From Pontibacter ummariensis (GTDB lineage Bacteria > Bacteroidota > Bacteroidia > Cytophagales > Hymenobacteraceae): DNA of 64,000 bases. Within the stretch, counting starts at the first letter, position 1; every line of letters starts with the position of its first letter. A program made the position numbers and the translations under genes. Positions 34,647-44,092 of the stretch are shown here, piece after piece. Location of the stretch: positions 144,886-208,885 of the forward strand of contig NZ_FZOQ01000010.1 of the NCBI RefSeq assembly GCF_900188175.1, in the 5' to 3' direction. The notes below the pieces were generated by a model. The model saw only the letters and a list, made by a program, of their open reading frames with translations. It searched no databases and was not told where the DNA came from.

Positions 34647-35429
34647 TTAGAAATTGTCCCGGTAGTCGTTGCGTTGCCACATTCTTACGAGTATATACGC
34701 GAACAGCATTCCTCCGAGGTGCGCAAAGTGTGCCACATTATCGCCGGGTAAGCGCTTAAATCCTGCATAGAGCTCATAGGCGCCGTACAGCAACACAAAG
34801 TATTTGGCCTTGATCGGAATCGGCAGGAACAGCAACATCAGCTCCAGGTTCGGGAACAGCAGGCCAAAGGCCATCAGGATAGCAAAAATAGCACCAGAAG
34901 CTCCCAACAGCGGACTGTTGTACACAGCGGTATATACTCTTCCTACTAATTCCTTACTGGCTTCCTCGTACTCCGGGTTGTCCGGATTTCGCAAATAAGC
35001 GATGGCGAGCTCCTGCCCTGCCCCGTCACCCACGTGCTCGTCCATAAAGTTATTGAACGCCACCGGGCTTGGACTTTCGACATAGATGGCAACGTCTTCC
35101 TCCAACTCATTCAGTTCATAGGCCCGCACGCCTGAGTACAGCAAGCTTGCCCCCAAACCAGTTATCAGGTAAAAGGCCAGGAAACGCTGCGGCCCCCAGA
35201 AACGCTCCAGCAGTGGACCGAAGATAAACAAGCTGAACATGTTACTGAACAGATGGCCCCACCCGCCATGCATGAACATGTGCGTGAACAACTGTACGGG
35301 ACGGAAATAGTCTGAGCCAAAGTAGTGCAGGGCAAAAGTATCTGCGTCGACAATGCCGGCTAGCTGTAACAGGAATACGACCACATTGATGATCAGGAGG
35401 TTTCTGACCATGGGGGTGATATTGAACAT
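34647..35429 (-). CDS. Rhomboid family intramembrane serine protease 1
   Basis: 260 residues. Catalytic Ser178 in LLGASGAIFAI and His237 in HFAHLGGMLFAY; the H-N structural helix is FMHGGWGHLFSNMFSLFIFG. A soluble acidic insertion of about 65 residues (about 105-170, ELNELEEDVAIYVESPSP onwards) sits between membrane spans 3 and 4, larger than in GlpG. It is 121 bp downstream of mutL and directly upstream of rhomboid 2. Two rhomboids in tandem may divide substrates or form a pair. Confidence 0.92.
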   Translation of the reverse strand: MFNITPMVRNLLIINVVVFLLQLAGIVDADTFALHYFGSDYFRPVQLFTHMFMHGGWGHLFSNMFSLFIFGPLLERFWGPQRFLAFYLITGLGASLLYSGVRAYELNELEEDVAIYVESPSPVAFNNFMDEHVGDGAGQELAIAYLRNPDNPEYEEASKELVGRVYTAVYNSPLLGASGAIFAILMAFGLLFPNLELMLLFLPIPIKAKYFVLLYGAYELYAGFKRLPGDNVAHFAHLGGMLFAYILVRMWQRNDYRDNF

Positions 35430-35550
35430 GCTTTGTTGTTTTTTTAAAGGTTCAGCCCCAGGCCTCTCTTCCCCAACTTATCCGGCAGCTTCCCTACCTG
35501 ATAGCCCTGTACGCTATACCTTCAGCTTATGTCTTGTTTTTTTAGTAAAA

Positions 35551-37413
35551 TCAGCCTTTCAGAAAAAGCTCATGCAACTGGCTAAGCTCCATGATCACTA
35601 GTGTTTTTTGTCCGCCCGGCGTGTAGTTGGGCACCTGGCAGGCAAAAAGCTTATCTACGAGCGAGTTCATTTCCAGGTCCGACATGCGCGCCAGCGACCG
35701 TGAGGCCAATCGCTTGGCCATCGCGCGGGCCAAGTTCTCTCTTTTATCAAGCTTTAAGGTAGTCGAATTGTTTTTATACTGTTCTATCAGTTCCTCCAGC
35801 AACTCCTTTTCGTTCGCAGCGTGCACATCGGCCGGAATGGCATTCAGGATAATGGTATTGCCCCCAAAGTCCTCAAACAGGAAGCCCATGTCCTTAAACT
35901 CGGCGGCCAGCTCGTGTACCAGTACAGCATCCGTTGGTGACAACTGCAGGGTTTGTGGGAAAAGCAAGGCCTGTGACGCCCCTGCCTTTTTCTGCAGCGA
36001 GGCCACGTACTTCTCGTACAGGATCCGCTCCTGTGCTGCCTGCTGGTCGATGATCATCACGCCCGACTTTACCTGCACCAGCAGGTACTTCTGATGTATC
36101 TGGATGGCTTTATTAGAAGAGGCAGCCGGAATATCTGAAGCTGCGAAGGCATCATCCAACAAGCCCATGCCAGAGGAGGCAGAGGTTGTTGTACCGTTCT
36201 CTGGCTTCGGCTGCTCCCGCAGGGGCTCGTATAGCTGCTCCCAGCCTTTGGAGGTAGCCCTGCGGGAGGAGACTGGCGGCGTAAAACCCGGAAAGGAATT
36301 GCTCCCACCACTGCTACGCGGTTTGCTGTCCGGGTCGAACTCGTTGTTGTAGTTACCCTGTACGCGTATCGGCTGTAATGGTGCGAAGTTCACGTCCTGC
36401 TCAAAGTCCAGCGACGGGGCAATGTTATAAGCCCCCAGGGCCTTCTTCACGGCAGCATGCACAATGGCGTACACCGTTTTCTCATCCTCGAACTTGATCT
36501 CCGTCTTCGTCGGGTGTACGTTAATGTCTATCTTCTCCGGTTCCAACTCTATGAACAGCACGTAGAACGGATGATTCTCTTTAGGCAAGAGCCCTTCAAA
36601 GGCCGTCATCACGGCATGGTTCAGGTAGCCGCTTTTGACAAAGCGGTTGTTCACAAAGAAAAACTGCTCTCCGCGGGTTTTCTTCGCAAACTCGGGCTTG
36701 CCCACATAGCCGCGCACCACCAAAAAGGTTGTATCCTCCTCACAATAGGCCATCTGCTCTTTGTAATTGCTCCCGAAGATGCTCACAATGCGCTGGCTCA
36801 GCTTGCCGGCCGGTAGGTTAAACACCTCCATATCGTTGTGGTGCAGCGAGAAAGACACCTCCGGGTAAGCCAGCGCCACCCGCTGAAACTCCTCCAGGAT
36901 ATGGCGCATCTCCACGGCATTCGACTTCAGGAAATTACGACGGGCAGGAACGTTATAGAAAAGGTTCTTGACAGCAACCGAAGTACCCTCCGGTGTAACC
37001 ACAGGCTCCTGCAGTACGATGGCAGAGCCTTCTACCACGAGCTTTGTGCCTGTGTCTACCCCTTTGGGCTTTGTTTTAAGCTCCACCTGCGCCACGGCAC
37101 CGATAGAGGCCATCGCTTCGCCTCTAAAGCCCATCGTGCGGATGCGAAAAAGGTCGTCGGTGGTGCTGATTTTAGAAGTGGCATGGCGCTCAAAGCACAT
37201 GCGGGCGTCTGTCTCCGACATGCCGACACCGTTATCCACCACCTGTAGCAACTGCTTGCCTGCCTCCTTCACAATCAACTGGACGTTGGTGGCCTTTGCA
37301 TCGATGGCATTTTCCAGCAACTCCTTCACCACAGAGGCGGGCCGTTGCACTACTTCGCCAGCAGCGATCTGGTTGGCCAGGAAATCAGGCAGTAAACGTA
37401 TGATGTCGGGCAT
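35551..37413 (-). CDS. mutL: DNA mismatch repair protein MutL
   Basis: 620 residues. N-terminal GHKL ATPase with ENAIDAKA, DNGVGMS and GFRGEAMASI motifs. A long disordered linker at about 340-430 is followed by a dimerisation/endonuclease domain. The nuclease motif DQHA(X)2E(X)4E appears as DQQAAQERILYE, with Gln for His, and the usual CPHGRP motif appears as CQVPNYTPGG, as is common in Bacteroidota. So endonuclease activity is plausible but not certain. It nicks or matches strands after MutS. It starts the minus-strand mutL-rhomboid-rhomboid-barstar run. Confidence 0.95.
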   Translation of the reverse strand: MPDIIRLLPDFLANQIAAGEVVQRPASVVKELLENAIDAKATNVQLIVKEAGKQLLQVVDNGVGMSETDARMCFERHATSKISTTDDLFRIRTMGFRGEAMASIGAVAQVELKTKPKGVDTGTKLVVEGSAIVLQEPVVTPEGTSVAVKNLFYNVPARRNFLKSNAVEMRHILEEFQRVALAYPEVSFSLHHNDMEVFNLPAGKLSQRIVSIFGSNYKEQMAYCEEDTTFLVVRGYVGKPEFAKKTRGEQFFFVNNRFVKSGYLNHAVMTAFEGLLPKENHPFYVLFIELEPEKIDINVHPTKTEIKFEDEKTVYAIVHAAVKKALGAYNIAPSLDFEQDVNFAPLQPIRVQGNYNNEFDPDSKPRSSGGSNSFPGFTPPVSSRRATSKGWEQLYEPLREQPKPENGTTTSASSGMGLLDDAFAASDIPAASSNKAIQIHQKYLLVQVKSGVMIIDQQAAQERILYEKYVASLQKKAGASQALLFPQTLQLSPTDAVLVHELAAEFKDMGFLFEDFGGNTIILNAIPADVHAANEKELLEELIEQYKNNSTTLKLDKRENLARAMAKRLASRSLARMSDLEMNSLVDKLFACQVPNYTPGGQKTLVIMELSQLHELFLKG

Positions 37414-37796
37414 CCCTCTCTTAACTCCTTATTAATATATACTGTTTTTCTATCAGAATCAGCCGTTTCTGGCGATTTCGGCCAAATTTTTGCTCTTACT
37501 AAATTGTAAAAACAGAACTTATTCAGATTAAATTTTATTACTAATTTACAGACCGATTTTTAAAATAAGCTGGAAAATTAGCTAACGAAGCTGCTATTAT
37601 TTCACGTAGATAAATATAGCAACTGTTGCGTGTTCGGTGCGGGGCTGGTGGCGGTAGTCACTTAGGCTACTCTTGATGCCACATTCGCTTTAGGCAGTAT
37701 GAGGTTCTCCACCTTTTCTCCAATCAGCTGAGGGCAGCACGGCATCGCCTCTGAAAATGGTATGTTTTTCCGAACCGCCTTTTGCAAAATTAGGCT
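37414..37796. other. AT-rich intergenic region between mutL and the GH3 fusion gene
   Basis: The divergent gap is 423 bases in all. The mutL-proximal half (37430-37620) is strongly AT-rich and should hold the mutL promoter. The rest has no convincing coding frame, repeat or RNA gene. Confidence 0.5.
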
Positions 37797-37804
37797 TAAT
37801 TTTG
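37797..37804 (+). promoter_or_regulatory. Candidate -7 box of the GH3/beta-lactamase gene
   Basis: TAATTTTG fits TAnnTTTG exactly, 32 bp before the start at 37837. The -33 element is not clear. Confidence 0.5.
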
Positions 37805-37836
37805 ACTTGTTCCAATTAATAAAAGAGTAGTACAGG

Positions 37837-40788
37837 ATGTTGAAGAGTTTTAGTTTAGGGTTGTTGATTCTTATTATTCTTGGGATGGGTCCACTCATGT
37901 CTTTGAAGTCGTCGGAGGAGGTCGTGGTTAACCCCAGGGAGAAACAATGGGTCGACAGCGTAATGCTGACGCTCACTCCTGAACAGCGAATAGGCCAACT
38001 GTTTATGGTGGCTGCTTATTCCAACAAGAACGAAAAGCACTACCGCGAAATAGACGAACTGGTTAGCCGATACGGCATCGGAGGCGTTATGTTCATGCAG
38101 GGTGGCCCCATGCGCCAGGCAAAGCTTACAAACCGTTACCAGAGCCAGGCCAAAGTGCCCTTGCTTGTGGCCATGGATGCCGAGTGGGGGCTGGACATGC
38201 GCCTGGACAGCAGCATGCACTTCGCCCGCCAGATGACTTTGGGCGCCATGGACGAAGACCGCTACATTTACCTGATGGGTCGCGAGATAGCCCTGAAGAT
38301 GAAGCGCCTGGGCGTTAACGTGAGTTTTTCCCCGGTACTGGATGTGAACGTAAACGCCGCTAACCCTGTCATCGGCAGCCGCTCTTTCGGTGAGTCGAAA
38401 GAGGAAGTGACGCGCCGGGGCATATCGTACATCAAGGGTCTACAGGACCACGGCATCATCGCCGTGGCCAAGCATTTCCCCGGCCATGGCGATACAGACT
38501 CAGACTCTCATTTGTCGCTACCGGTTGTACCACATAACCTGAAGCGCCTGACGGAAATCGAATTATACCCTTTCAAAAAATCATTTGAGGCCGGCGTGAT
38601 GGGCGTGATGGTGGCCCACCTCTTTGTCCCCTCCATTGACTCTACCCGCAACGTAGCCACGACCCTGTCCAAACCTCTGGTAACTGGCCTGCTGCAGGAA
38701 AAGATGAAGTACAAAGGGCTGATCTTTACAGATGCCCTGAACATGAAAGGCGTGAGCAACTATCATAAACCGGGCGAAGTAGACCTGAAAGCCTTACTGG
38801 CCGGCAACGACGTGTTGCTCTTCCCGGAGGATGTCCCCACCGCTATCATAAAAATAAAAGAGGCTATTGCTGCCGGAACCCTTACCCAGGAGGAGGTGGA
38901 CCGCCACGTAGCAAAGATATTACATGCCAAATACTGGGCAGGGCTTAACAACTACAAGCCTATTTCACTGGAAAACCTGCAGGAAGAGGTAGACAGGCCG
39001 GTAAGCGCCGTGTTACAGGAGCAACTTTACGAGCATGCCGTTACGGTCGTGCAGAACAAGGACGACCTACTGCCCTTCCGCTACCTCGATACCCTGAGCA
39101 TTGCCTCCGTAGCCATCGGGGTTACAGAGCATAACAGTTTCCAGCGCACACTCAGCAGTTACGCGCCAATAAACCAGTTCTCGATCTCTGATCGCTTTGC
39201 CCCGGACTCTTCCTTTACCCGCATCATCCCCCAATTAAAGGACAACGATGTGGTGGTGGTAAGCATCCATAACATGAACTTAACACCAGCTAAAGACTTT
39301 GGTATTGGGATAGGCACCCGGGCTTTCATCAAGTACCTGCAGGAGCGCACTGATAAGAAAGTAGTGGTGGTGGTGATGGGCAACGCCTATAGCCTGAAGT
39401 TCTTTGGAGAAAGTCAATGGCTGGTATGCGGCTACGAGGACAATGTGGTGTCCCAGTCGTTGGTACCGCAGGTGCTTTTTGGTGCCCGTGCTGCAAAAGG
39501 CAAGCTGCCCATCACGGCCTCGGCTAAGTACAAGGCCGGCACCGGCGTTGCCACAGCAAGCCTTAACCGCCTGAAGCGGGGCGTACCGGAAAGCGTGGGC
39601 ATGGACTCCGACGTGCTAAAGCAGATCGATAACATCGCGTTAGAGGCCATTGCTTATGCAGCTACCCCTGGTTGCCAGGTGCTTGTGGTGAAAGACGGTA
39701 CTGTTGTGTTTGATAAGGCCTATGGCTACTATACCTATGACAAGGCAAAGCCTGTCACCAGAAACACTGTCTACGACATTGCCTCCATCACCAAAGTAGC
39801 CTCAACCCTGCAGGCCATCATGTTCTTAAAAGACCAGGGCAAGCTGGACCTTGACGCGCAGGTATCTACCTACCTGCCGGAGCTAAAAGGCACGAACAAG
39901 GAAGGCCTGGTACTGCGCGATGTATTGACGCACCAGGCGGGTTTGTTAGCCGGCATACCGGCCTGGCAGAATACAGTAAAGAGTTCCAAAACAAGGCAGA
40001 CCTTTTACGCCAGCACACAGACGGATTTGTACCCCAATGAGGTAGTTCCGGGCATGTACTCGCTGAAAACAGTAAGCGACTCACTTTGGGCCTGGACAAT
40101 AAAGTCCAGAATGCTGCCGCGCAGCAAGACCGGGAAAGGATACGACTATAAGTACAGCGATCTCGACTTCTACGTGCTGAAGCACGTGGCCGAAAAGTTA
40201 CTCAACCAGCCATTGGATGAGTTTATGGAGCAGAACTTTTACTCCCCGCTTGGCCTGAGCACCATGACGTATAAGCCTTTGCAAAAATACCCGGATGATT
40301 TGATTGCCCCGACAGAGGATGACAACTATTTCCGCCACCACATGCTGCGCGGCACAGTACACGACCAGGGTGCTGCCATATTAGGCGGGGTGGCAGGACA
40401 CGCAGGTCTGTTCTCTAATGCCAATGACCTGGCCACACTGCTACAGATGAACCTGCAAAATGGCAACTATGGCGGCTACCGCTATTTTAACTCAGACGTA
40501 GTAACCGAGTTTTCGAAAAGGCAGTCGAACAACAGCCGCCGGGGTCTTGGCTGGGATAAGCCCGAGCCAGATGGAAACGGCCCTACCTCTGACCTGGCTC
40601 CGCAGAGTACTTTCGGCCACACCGGTTTTACCGGAACGGGCGCCTGGGTGGACCCAGAGAACAAATTGATCTACATCTTCCTGTCTAACAGGGTCTTCCC
40701 GGATGCAGGCAACAACAAACTGGTGAAGTATAACATCCGTACCAGGATACACGATGTGGTTTATAAAGCGATGATACCGAAAACATAA
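37837..40788 (+). CDS. GH3 (NagZ-like) glycosidase fused to a serine beta-lactamase/esterase
   Basis: 983 residues. Signal or anchor at the N-terminus, then a GH3 N-domain (about 40-390). The NagZ dyad motif KHFPGHGDTDSDSH starts at Lys212, and the nucleophile Asp299 lies in FTDALNMKG. A GH3 C-type domain covers about 400-580. The C-terminal half (about 600-975) is a class C beta-lactamase/serine hydrolase with Ser650-x-x-Lys653 (SITK), Tyr773-Ser-Asp and His928-Thr-Gly. NagZ removes GlcNAc from anhydro-muropeptides. The fusion suggests a combined peptidoglycan recycling enzyme acting in the periplasm. Probably monocistronic. Confidence 0.92.
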   Translation: MLKSFSLGLLILIILGMGPLMSLKSSEEVVVNPREKQWVDSVMLTLTPEQRIGQLFMVAAYSNKNEKHYREIDELVSRYGIGGVMFMQGGPMRQAKLTNRYQSQAKVPLLVAMDAEWGLDMRLDSSMHFARQMTLGAMDEDRYIYLMGREIALKMKRLGVNVSFSPVLDVNVNAANPVIGSRSFGESKEEVTRRGISYIKGLQDHGIIAVAKHFPGHGDTDSDSHLSLPVVPHNLKRLTEIELYPFKKSFEAGVMGVMVAHLFVPSIDSTRNVATTLSKPLVTGLLQEKMKYKGLIFTDALNMKGVSNYHKPGEVDLKALLAGNDVLLFPEDVPTAIIKIKEAIAAGTLTQEEVDRHVAKILHAKYWAGLNNYKPISLENLQEEVDRPVSAVLQEQLYEHAVTVVQNKDDLLPFRYLDTLSIASVAIGVTEHNSFQRTLSSYAPINQFSISDRFAPDSSFTRIIPQLKDNDVVVVSIHNMNLTPAKDFGIGIGTRAFIKYLQERTDKKVVVVVMGNAYSLKFFGESQWLVCGYEDNVVSQSLVPQVLFGARAAKGKLPITASAKYKAGTGVATASLNRLKRGVPESVGMDSDVLKQIDNIALEAIAYAATPGCQVLVVKDGTVVFDKAYGYYTYDKAKPVTRNTVYDIASITKVASTLQAIMFLKDQGKLDLDAQVSTYLPELKGTNKEGLVLRDVLTHQAGLLAGIPAWQNTVKSSKTRQTFYASTQTDLYPNEVVPGMYSLKTVSDSLWAWTIKSRMLPRSKTGKGYDYKYSDLDFYVLKHVAEKLLNQPLDEFMEQNFYSPLGLSTMTYKPLQKYPDDLIAPTEDDNYFRHHMLRGTVHDQGAAILGGVAGHAGLFSNANDLATLLQMNLQNGNYGGYRYFNSDVVTEFSKRQSNNSRRGLGWDKPEPDGNGPTSDLAPQSTFGHTGFTGTGAWVDPENKLIYIFLSNRVFPDAGNNKLVKYNIRTRIHDVVYKAMIPKT

Positions 40789-40807
40789 AAGATAATTGGT
40801 AGTTTAG

Positions 40808-40846
40808 CAAGTGCAGCGACTTTTGTTGGCTGCACTTGTTGTTTTT
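40808..40846 (+). terminator. Terminator after the GH3 fusion gene
   Basis: A 10-bp stem (CAAGTGCAGC / GCTGCACTTG), 11-nt loop, then TTGTTTTT. It overlaps the -33 element of bshA. Confidence 0.75.
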
Positions 40847-40855
40847 ATACTTTAG
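40826..40855 (+). promoter_or_regulatory. Bacteroidota-type promoter of bshA
   Basis: TTG (40826-40828), then 19 bp, then TACTTTAG (40848-40855), seven of eight matches to TAnnTTTG, 5 bp before the ATG at 40861. This implies a leaderless or very short-leader transcript unless the start is further downstream. Confidence 0.55.
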
Positions 40856-40860
40856 CAACT

Positions 40861-41997
40861 ATGAGAATTGGTATAGTTTGTTACCCAACCTTTGGTGGTA
40901 GCGGTGTGGTGGCGACAGAACTAGGGAAAGCCCTGGCCCTGAAAGGCCATCAGGTACACTTCATCACCTACAGCCAGCCGGCCCGCCTCGACGTTTTTAA
41001 CGAAAACCTTTTTTATCACGAAGTTTACATCCCCTCTTACCCGCTCTTTCAGTACCCACCCTACGAGTTGGCGCTGGCCAGTAAGATGGTTGACATCGTT
41101 CGCTTTGAGAAGCTGGACGTACTGCACGTACACTATGCCATCCCGCACGCTTCGGCGGCTTTCATGGCGAAGCAGATCCTCCGGACAAAAGGCATTAATA
41201 TCCCTGTGATCACGACCCTGCACGGCACGGACATCACCCTCGTTGGCAAGGACGCTTCCTTTGAGCCAGTTGTCACGTTTAGCATTAACCAATCTGATGA
41301 AGTTACAGCTGTTTCGGACAGCCTGCGGGAAGAGACCTACGACTACTTCCAGATTGAGAAGGATATCCAGGTGATCCCGAACTTTGTGAGCCTCGACAAG
41401 TTTAAGCGCCAGAAGAAAGAGCACTTCCGCATGGCCATTAGCCCGAACAATGAGAAGCTGCTGGTCCATACCTCTAACTTCAGAGCGGTGAAGCGGGTGG
41501 AGGATGTGATTCAGATCTTTGCCAAAGTGCGGCAGCGCATCCCGAGCAAGCTGCTGCTGGTGGGCGATGGGCCGGACCGTCCTAAAATGGAGAAGCTGTG
41601 CCGTGAACTCCACATCTGCAACGATGTGCGCTTTTTGGGCAAGTTGGATGCCGTAGAAGAGGTGCTGTCTATTGCGGACCTGTTCCTGATGCCCTCTGAG
41701 AAAGAAAGCTTTGGCCTGGCCGCACTAGAAGCCATGTCCTGCGAAGTACCGGTGATATCGACCAATGCCGGTGGTATTCCAGAGCTGAACATAGACGGGG
41801 TGACAGGCTTTGTAAGCCCGATTGGTGCTATCGACGAGATGGTAGAGAAGGCGTTGTTTGTATTGGACGATGCAAACTTACCGCGCTTTAAGGCGAATGC
41901 CCTGGAGCGCGCCAAGGACTTCGATATTGAAAAAATCGTACCATTGTACGAAAAAACTTACCAGAAAGCCATAAATGAGCAGCTAGCGCTGCTATAA
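40861..41997 (+). CDS. bshA: N-acetyl-alpha-D-glucosaminyl L-malate synthase (bacillithiol step 1)
   Basis: 378 residues, GT4 family. The N-terminus RIGIVCYPTFGGSGVVATELGKALA and HVHYAIPHASAAFMAKQIL are specific to BshA, and the GT4 donor site is PSEKESFGLAALEAMSC. It links UDP-GlcNAc to malate, the first step to bacillithiol. The later genes bshB and bshC are not in this window. A good TTG-N19-TACTTTAG promoter lies just upstream, and a 20-bp perfect hairpin follows. Confidence 0.94.
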   Translation: MRIGIVCYPTFGGSGVVATELGKALALKGHQVHFITYSQPARLDVFNENLFYHEVYIPSYPLFQYPPYELALASKMVDIVRFEKLDVLHVHYAIPHASAAFMAKQILRTKGINIPVITTLHGTDITLVGKDASFEPVVTFSINQSDEVTAVSDSLREETYDYFQIEKDIQVIPNFVSLDKFKRQKKEHFRMAISPNNEKLLVHTSNFRAVKRVEDVIQIFAKVRQRIPSKLLLVGDGPDRPKMEKLCRELHICNDVRFLGKLDAVEEVLSIADLFLMPSEKESFGLAALEAMSCEVPVISTNAGGIPELNIDGVTGFVSPIGAIDEMVEKALFVLDDANLPRFKANALERAKDFDIEKIVPLYEKTYQKAINEQLALL

Positions 41998-42012
41998 TAA
42001 AAATACAGCTTT

Positions 42013-42059
42013 TACAAAAAGAACCGGCAACCTGTAGTAGGTTGCCGGTTCTTTTTGTA
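42013..42059 (+). terminator. Terminator after bshA
   Basis: Arms 42013-42033 and 42039-42059, a 21-bp perfect stem with loop GTAGT. The stem ends in a TTTTT tract. Confidence 0.9.
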
Positions 42060-42135
42060 TTTTTCGGCTTGCAACTTCCTGTGTTGTACAAGATTCAGAC
42101 AAAAGCCCTGAAGTGGCAAGCAAGAGCCCTTTTCA

Positions 42136-42143
42136 TACTTTAG
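42136..42143 (+). promoter_or_regulatory. Candidate -7 box of the serA fusion gene
   Basis: TACTTTAG, the same octamer as in the bshA promoter, 7 bp before the start at 42151. The -33 TTG is only partly matched (TGG). Confidence 0.45.
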
Positions 42144-42150
42144 AACAGTA

Positions 42151-44043
42151 ATGAGCAAAGACAAATACTTCATCATCGATTTTGATAGTACCTTCACGAA
42201 AGTTGAAGCCCTGGATGAGCTAGGGGAGATCTCCCTGAACGGTGCCCCGGATAAAGAACAAATCCTGCAAGAGGTAAAGCGCCTGACGGATAGTGCCATG
42301 GCGGGCCAGAGCTCTTTCTCCGAAGGACTGGCCAAAAGGTTAGCCCTGTTAAAAGCGCATCAAAACCACCTTCCGCAACTCATCAGCCGGCTTAAAGAAA
42401 ACGTCTCACAGTCTGTGCGCCGCAACAAGGAGTTCCTGACGCAGTTCTCGGACCAGATCTTTATCGTGTCCAGTGGCTTTAAAGAGTTTATCACCCCTAT
42501 CGTAACAGAGTACGGCATTAAGGAGGCGAACATTTACGCGAACACCTTCCGTTACGATGAGCAGGGCAACATCACGGGCTTTGACACAGAGAATGTGCTG
42601 AGCCTGGACAAAGGCAAAATCAAGCTACTGGAATCTTTGGCCTTAGCAGGAGATGTGTATGTGCTGGGAGATGGCTACACCGACTACGAGATTAAAGAAG
42701 CAGGCCTTGCCAACAAGTTCTACGCCTTTACTGAAAATGTGGTGCGCGACAATGTTGTGGCGAAAGCCGAACACATTGCGCCCAGCTTAGATGAGTTCCT
42801 GTACCAGAATAAACTTCCTATGGCAATTTCTTACCCGAAGAACCGTATCAGCGTGTTGCTGCTTGAGAACATCCACCCGAAAGCCGTGGAAATGTTCCGC
42901 CGTGAGGGTTACCAGGTAGAAACCATAAGCGGGGCATTAAGCGAGGAGGAACTCTGTGAGAAAATCAAAAACGTGTCCATTCTCGGTATCCGGAGCAAAA
43001 CGCACGTAACCCGCAAAGTGCTGGAGCACGCAAATCGCCTGATGAACGTGGGCGCCTTCTGCATTGGCACAAACCAAATAGACCTGGATGCCTGCCTGGA
43101 AGCCGGTATACCTGTCTTTAACGCCCCTTACAGCAATACCCGTAGCGTTGTAGAGATGGCCATTGGGGAAATCATCATGCTGAGCCGCGGTATTCCGGAC
43201 AAGAGCAGCAAGATGCACCAGAGCGAGTGGGACAAGTCCGCCGCCGGTAGCTTTGAGGTGCGGGACAAGAAATTAGGCATCGTGGGCTATGGCAATATTG
43301 GTGCACAGCTGTCTGTGCTAGCCGAGGCCATGGGCATGGAAGTGTATTACTATGACATCGTAGAAAAGCTACAGTTGGGTAATGCCCGCAAGTGCGAGAC
43401 CTTGCACGAGCTCCTTAGTAAAGTAGACATCGTGACGCTGCACGTTGACGGACGCCCGGAGAACAAGAACATGTTTGGGGCGAAGGAGTTCGCCGCCATG
43501 AAAGACGGAGCCCTGTTCCTGAACCTGAGCCGTGGCCATGTGGTAGAGATAGAAGCCCTGGTAGAAAGCATTAAATCAGGCAAGATACGCGGTGCTGGCG
43601 TGGATGTGTTCCCGGAAGAGCCCGCCACCAACAGCGAGCCTTTCGAGAGTGAGTTGCGCAACCTGCCGAACGTCATCCTGACCCCGCACATCGGTGGTAG
43701 TACCCTGGAGGCACAGGAGAACATTGCCAACTTCGTTCCGAGCCGTATCATGGACTATATCAACTCGGGCAATACCTACCAGAGCGTAAACTTCCCGAAC
43801 ATACAGTTGCCGGAGCTTAAGAACGCACACCGCCTGATTCATATTCATGCGAACGTGCCGGGCGTGCTGGCCAGCATCAATCAGGTGCTTGCCAACAACC
43901 ACGTGAACATCCTGGGCCAGTACCTGAAGACAAACGAGCGGGTTGGTTATGTGATCACAGACATTGACAAGGAGTATGACAAGCAGGTGGTGAATGATAT
44001 GAAGCAAGTGCCGCACACCATCAAGTTCCGCATCCTTTATTAA
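42151..44043 (+). CDS. serA: Phosphoserine phosphatase-like HAD domain fused to D-3-phosphoglycerate dehydrogenase
   Basis: 630 residues. The N-terminal HAD domain (about 1-225) has motif I DFDST (Asp10/Asp12), motif II VSSGF and motif III GDGYTDYEIK, like SerB. The C-terminal D-2-hydroxyacid dehydrogenase (about 235-545) has GIRSKTHVT, the NAD loop GYGNIGAQ, SRGHVV, VDVFPEEP and the catalytic HIGGST. The C-terminal ACT domain (about 555-630) suggests feedback regulation by serine. So one polypeptide can catalyse the first and last steps of serine synthesis; the middle step is the next gene. A Bacteroidota fusion, as far as I know. Start and frame are clear. Confidence 0.95.
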   Translation: MSKDKYFIIDFDSTFTKVEALDELGEISLNGAPDKEQILQEVKRLTDSAMAGQSSFSEGLAKRLALLKAHQNHLPQLISRLKENVSQSVRRNKEFLTQFSDQIFIVSSGFKEFITPIVTEYGIKEANIYANTFRYDEQGNITGFDTENVLSLDKGKIKLLESLALAGDVYVLGDGYTDYEIKEAGLANKFYAFTENVVRDNVVAKAEHIAPSLDEFLYQNKLPMAISYPKNRISVLLLENIHPKAVEMFRREGYQVETISGALSEEELCEKIKNVSILGIRSKTHVTRKVLEHANRLMNVGAFCIGTNQIDLDACLEAGIPVFNAPYSNTRSVVEMAIGEIIMLSRGIPDKSSKMHQSEWDKSAAGSFEVRDKKLGIVGYGNIGAQLSVLAEAMGMEVYYYDIVEKLQLGNARKCETLHELLSKVDIVTLHVDGRPENKNMFGAKEFAAMKDGALFLNLSRGHVVEIEALVESIKSGKIRGAGVDVFPEEPATNSEPFESELRNLPNVILTPHIGGSTLEAQENIANFVPSRIMDYINSGNTYQSVNFPNIQLPELKNAHRLIHIHANVPGVLASINQVLANNHVNILGQYLKTNERVGYVITDIDKEYDKQVVNDMKQVPHTIKFRILY

Positions 44044-44092
44044 TCCCTACCCCCTCTTTGTACTTTGGTACCCGGAAATATGCATCCGTTAC

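Noticed and set aside
37662..37976. A minus-strand frame overlapping the GH3 fusion start
   Set aside because: It runs across the start of a well-supported gene and its sequence has no domain-like pattern.
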